A stretch of DNA of 33,395 nucleotides from Hungatella sp. UBA5385 (lineage in GTDB: Bacteria; Bacillota; Clostridia; Lachnospirales; Lachnospiraceae). Below, in pieces: positions 31,501-33,395 of this stretch. The stretch covers positions 35,510 through 68,904 of the forward strand of contig DHOR01000050.1 of NCBI GenBank assembly GCA_002409995.1. The letters run 5' to 3'. Under the pieces are notes generated by a model that saw only the letters and a list, made by a program, of their open reading frames with translations, made no database searches and was not told the origin of the DNA. Numbering within the stretch: position 1 is the first letter of the stretch; every line of letters starts with the position of its first letter. Position numbers and translations under genes: made by a program.

Positions 31501-32413
31501 TCTGGGCGTACCTTCCCGTATGAACATCGGTCAGGTACTTGAGATTCATTTGAGTCTTGCTGCAAGAGCGCTGGGCTTTAATGTATCAACTCCTGTATTT
31601 GATGGTGCCAACGAGATTGATATCATGGATACTCTTGATGTAGCCAATGATTATGTTAACATGACCTGGGAAGATTTCCAGGAGAAATATAAAGATACTT
31701 TAAAACCTGAAGTGATTGAATATCTTGGTGAAAACCTGGATCACAGAGCACTTTGGAAGGATGTTCCTATTAACCGTGATGGTAAGGTAAGACTTCGTGA
31801 TGGCCGTACAGGTGAGTACTTTGACAGTGCAGTTACCATTGGACATATGCATTATCTGAAGCTTCACCACTTGGTTGATGATAAGATTCATGCCCGTTCT
31901 ACAGGACCATATTCTCTGGTTACACAGCAGCCTCTGGGTGGTAAAGCTCAGTTCGGCGGCCAGCGATTCGGAGAGATGGAGGTTTGGGCTCTGGAGGCTT
32001 ATGGTGCGTCCTATACACTGCAGGAGATCATGACAGTAAAATCTGATGATGTGGTAGGTCGTGTTAAGACTTATGAAGCGATTATTAAGGGAGAAAATAT
32101 CCCTGAACCTGGTATTCCGGAATCCTTCAAGGTATTGTTAAAAGAGCTTCAGTCCTTAGCTCTTGATGTAAGAGTGCTTCGCGATGATAATACAGAAGTG
32201 CAGATTGCAGAGAGTACAGAGTTTGAAGAAACTGACTTAAGATCCATTATTGAAGGTGACAGACATTTCCAGAAAGAGGAATCTTTTGGCAGCTATGGTT
32301 ATCAGAAGCAGGAATTCAAGAATGATGAACTGGTAACTGTAGAGGAAGAAGAGGAGGCAGACGGTATCGACGCAGTCGATGATGCCGCTTTTGACGATTC
32401 AGACGAAGATTGA
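28562..32413 (+). CDS. rpoB: DNA-directed RNA polymerase subunit beta
   Basis: The complete 1283-residue beta subunit of the core RNA polymerase. The rifampicin-binding region is wild type as far as can be judged: [20 protein letters not shown] then [20 protein letters not shown], keeping the Gln, Asp, His and Ser positions where resistance usually arises. The active-site segments [20 protein letters not shown] and [20 protein letters not shown] are intact. The C-terminus adds an acidic tail ([20 protein letters not shown]). AGGGGTGA precedes the ATG. The gene usually follows rplJL, but here the upstream neighbour is an unrelated minus-strand gene and rpoB has its own promoter. rpoC follows after 85 bases with two hairpins between. 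Confidence 0.98.
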   Translation: [1283 protein letters not shown]

Positions 32414-32418
32414 TGATA

Positions 32419-32474
32419 ATCCCCCAAGCGGGCTTGGGGGATAAATAGATAGCCCCCTCAGGCCCGCCTGGGGG
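32419..32474 (+). repeat. Two GC-rich hairpins in the rpoB-rpoC gap
   Basis: Hairpin 1: ATCCCCCAAGC and GCTTGGGGGAT (32419-32442), perfect. Hairpin 2: CCCCC...AGG and CCTGGGGG (32453-32474), with a two-base bulge. They lie between the rpoB stop and the rpoC ribosome binding site. Neither has a T run after it, so they are not plain terminators; the CCCCC and GGGGG arms could also pair across the two elements. Confidence 0.85.
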
Positions 32475-32498
32475 AACAGTTAGAAGGGAGAACCGCTC

Positions 32499-33395
32499 AT
32501 GCCTGAAAATAATGAAATTTATCACCCAATGACATTTGATGCCATTAAGATTGGTCTTGCATCACCGGATAAAATTCTGGAGTGGTCTCATGGTGAGGTA
32601 AAAAAGCCTGAGACTATTAACTACAGAACTTTAAAACCGGAAAAGGACGGTCTGTTCTGCGAACGGATCTTTGGACCAAGCAAGGACTGGGAATGTCATT
32701 GTGGAAAATACAAAAAGATCAGATACAAAGGTGTTATCTGTGACCGATGTGGTGTTGAAGTAACAAAAGCAAGTGTCCGTAGAGAACGTATGGGACATAT
32801 CGCTCTTGCTGCACCTGTATCTCATATCTGGTATTTTAAGGGTATCCCCAGTCGTATGGGTCTGATTCTCGATATTTCTCCAAGAACTCTGGAGAAGGTG
32901 CTGTATTTTGCATCTTATATTGTACTTGACGCTGCTGATACAGGTCTTCAGTACAAACAGGTATTATCTGAAAAAGAATATCGTGAAGAAATTGAAAAAT
33001 ATGGATATGGTGCGTTTCGTGTAGGAATGGGTGCTGAAGCAGTTCTGGAGCTGCTTCGGGACATTAACCTTGAAAAAGAGTCTGCTGACTTAAGAAAAGG
33101 TTTAAAGGATTCCACCGGTCAGAAACGTGCAAGAATTATTAAGAGACTTGAAGTTGTAGAAGCTTTCAGAAATTCCGGCAACAAACCGGAGTGGATGATT
33201 ATGACAGCTGTTCCTGTTATTCCACCGGATATTCGTCCTATGGTACAGTTAGACGGCGGTCGTTTTGCTACTTCTGACTTAAATGATTTATATAGAAGAA
33301 TTATTAACAGAAACAACCGTCTTGCACGTCTTTTAGAGCTGGGCGCTCCTGATATCATTGTCCGCAATGAGAAGCGTATGCTTCAGGAAGCTGTT
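32499..33395 (+). CDS. rpoC: DNA-directed RNA polymerase subunit beta', N-terminal part (runs off the window)
   Basis: The first 299 codons of the beta' subunit; the frame is open to the end of the window. MPENNEIYHPMTFDAIKIGL is a typical Firmicute start. The N-terminal zinc ribbon is seen as CHCGKYKKIRYKGVICDRCG, with four Cys for zinc. The segments GHIALAAPVSHIWYFKGIPS, EWMIMTAVPVIPPDIRPMVQ and LDGGRFATSDLNDLYRRIIN are highly conserved and lead towards the clamp and active centre, which lies beyond the window. AGAAGGGAG gives a good ribosome binding site. Same operon as rpoB. Confidence 0.98.
   Translation, partial: MPENNEIYHPMTFDAIKIGLASPDKILEWSHGEVKKPETINYRTLKPEKDGLFCERIFGPSKDWECHCGKYKKIRYKGVICDRCGVEVTKASVRRERMGHIALAAPVSHIWYFKGIPSRMGLILDISPRTLEKVLYFASYIVLDAADTGLQYKQVLSEKEYREEIEKYGYGAFRVGMGAEAVLELLRDINLEKESADLRKGLKDSTGQKRARIIKRLEVVEAFRNSGNKPEWMIMTAVPVIPPDIRPMVQLDGGRFATSDLNDLYRRIINRNNRLARLLELGAPDIIVRNEKRMLQEAV

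Overview
The window looks like chromosomal DNA of an anaerobic, spore-forming, monoderm Firmicute, most likely a Lachnospiraceae (Clostridium cluster XIVa, for example the Enterocloster/Lacrimispora group). Pointers are the two-subunit iron-sulfur L-serine dehydratase, a membrane pyrophosphatase, the sporulation gene spoIIR, a stand-alone small (p)ppGpp synthetase, a choline/cell-wall-binding repeat surface protein and strong AGGAGG ribosome binding sites. The genus call is inference from protein resemblance only. No rRNA, tRNA or CRISPR array was seen.

Layout. 1-2457: end of an AbgB-like M20 amidohydrolase, then sdaAB-sdaAA. 2559-4814: monocistronic hppA with its terminator. 4892-6504: glucarate dehydratase behind a promoter that carries a palindrome, followed by a probable gene remnant. 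6515-10268: cyclophilin plus GNAT acetyltransferase, a convergently overlapping membrane protein, a DUF624 membrane protein and RelQ. 10303-12146: ispE, a GntR/FCD regulator and a 63-aa acidic protein as one operon. 12186-19600: a complete tripartite-type RND efflux locus (TetR, adaptor, RND permease, two TolC-like proteins). 19630-22790: spoIIR (minus) divergent from ddl-murI-DUF1934. 22813-25876: a minus-strand cassette of two tandem tyrosine recombinases and an AAA ATPase. 25937-27786: a cell-wall-binding repeat protein ending in a long inverted repeat. 27859-33395: a small membrane protein divergent from rpoB-rpoC, with the window ending inside rpoC.

The most remarkable part is the RND locus. 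It encodes the partners of a Gram-negative tripartite pump, yet it sits in what appears to be a one-membrane bacterium. The adaptor keeps the Arg-x3-Leu-x6-Ser hairpin-tip pattern that docks AcrA-type adaptors to TolC. Both TolC-like proteins keep the two Gly/Asp-type tip motifs of each helical repeat, about 150 residues apart. The stretches where TolC has its outer-membrane beta strands are replaced by charged, probably helical sequence. My reading is that this is an efflux or export conduit whose TolC part is an alpha-helical tube without an outer-membrane barrel, possibly spanning the thick cell wall. The locus has a consensus promoter with two tandem palindromic operators in front of tetR, and a second promoter in front of the TolC-like pair.

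Other points worth a look are a predicted sigma-F promoter for spoIIR lying across the vegetative ddl promoter, the recombinase pair next to a surface-protein gene, an ATPase whose Walker B glutamate is Asn, and paired GC-rich hairpins between rpoB and rpoC.
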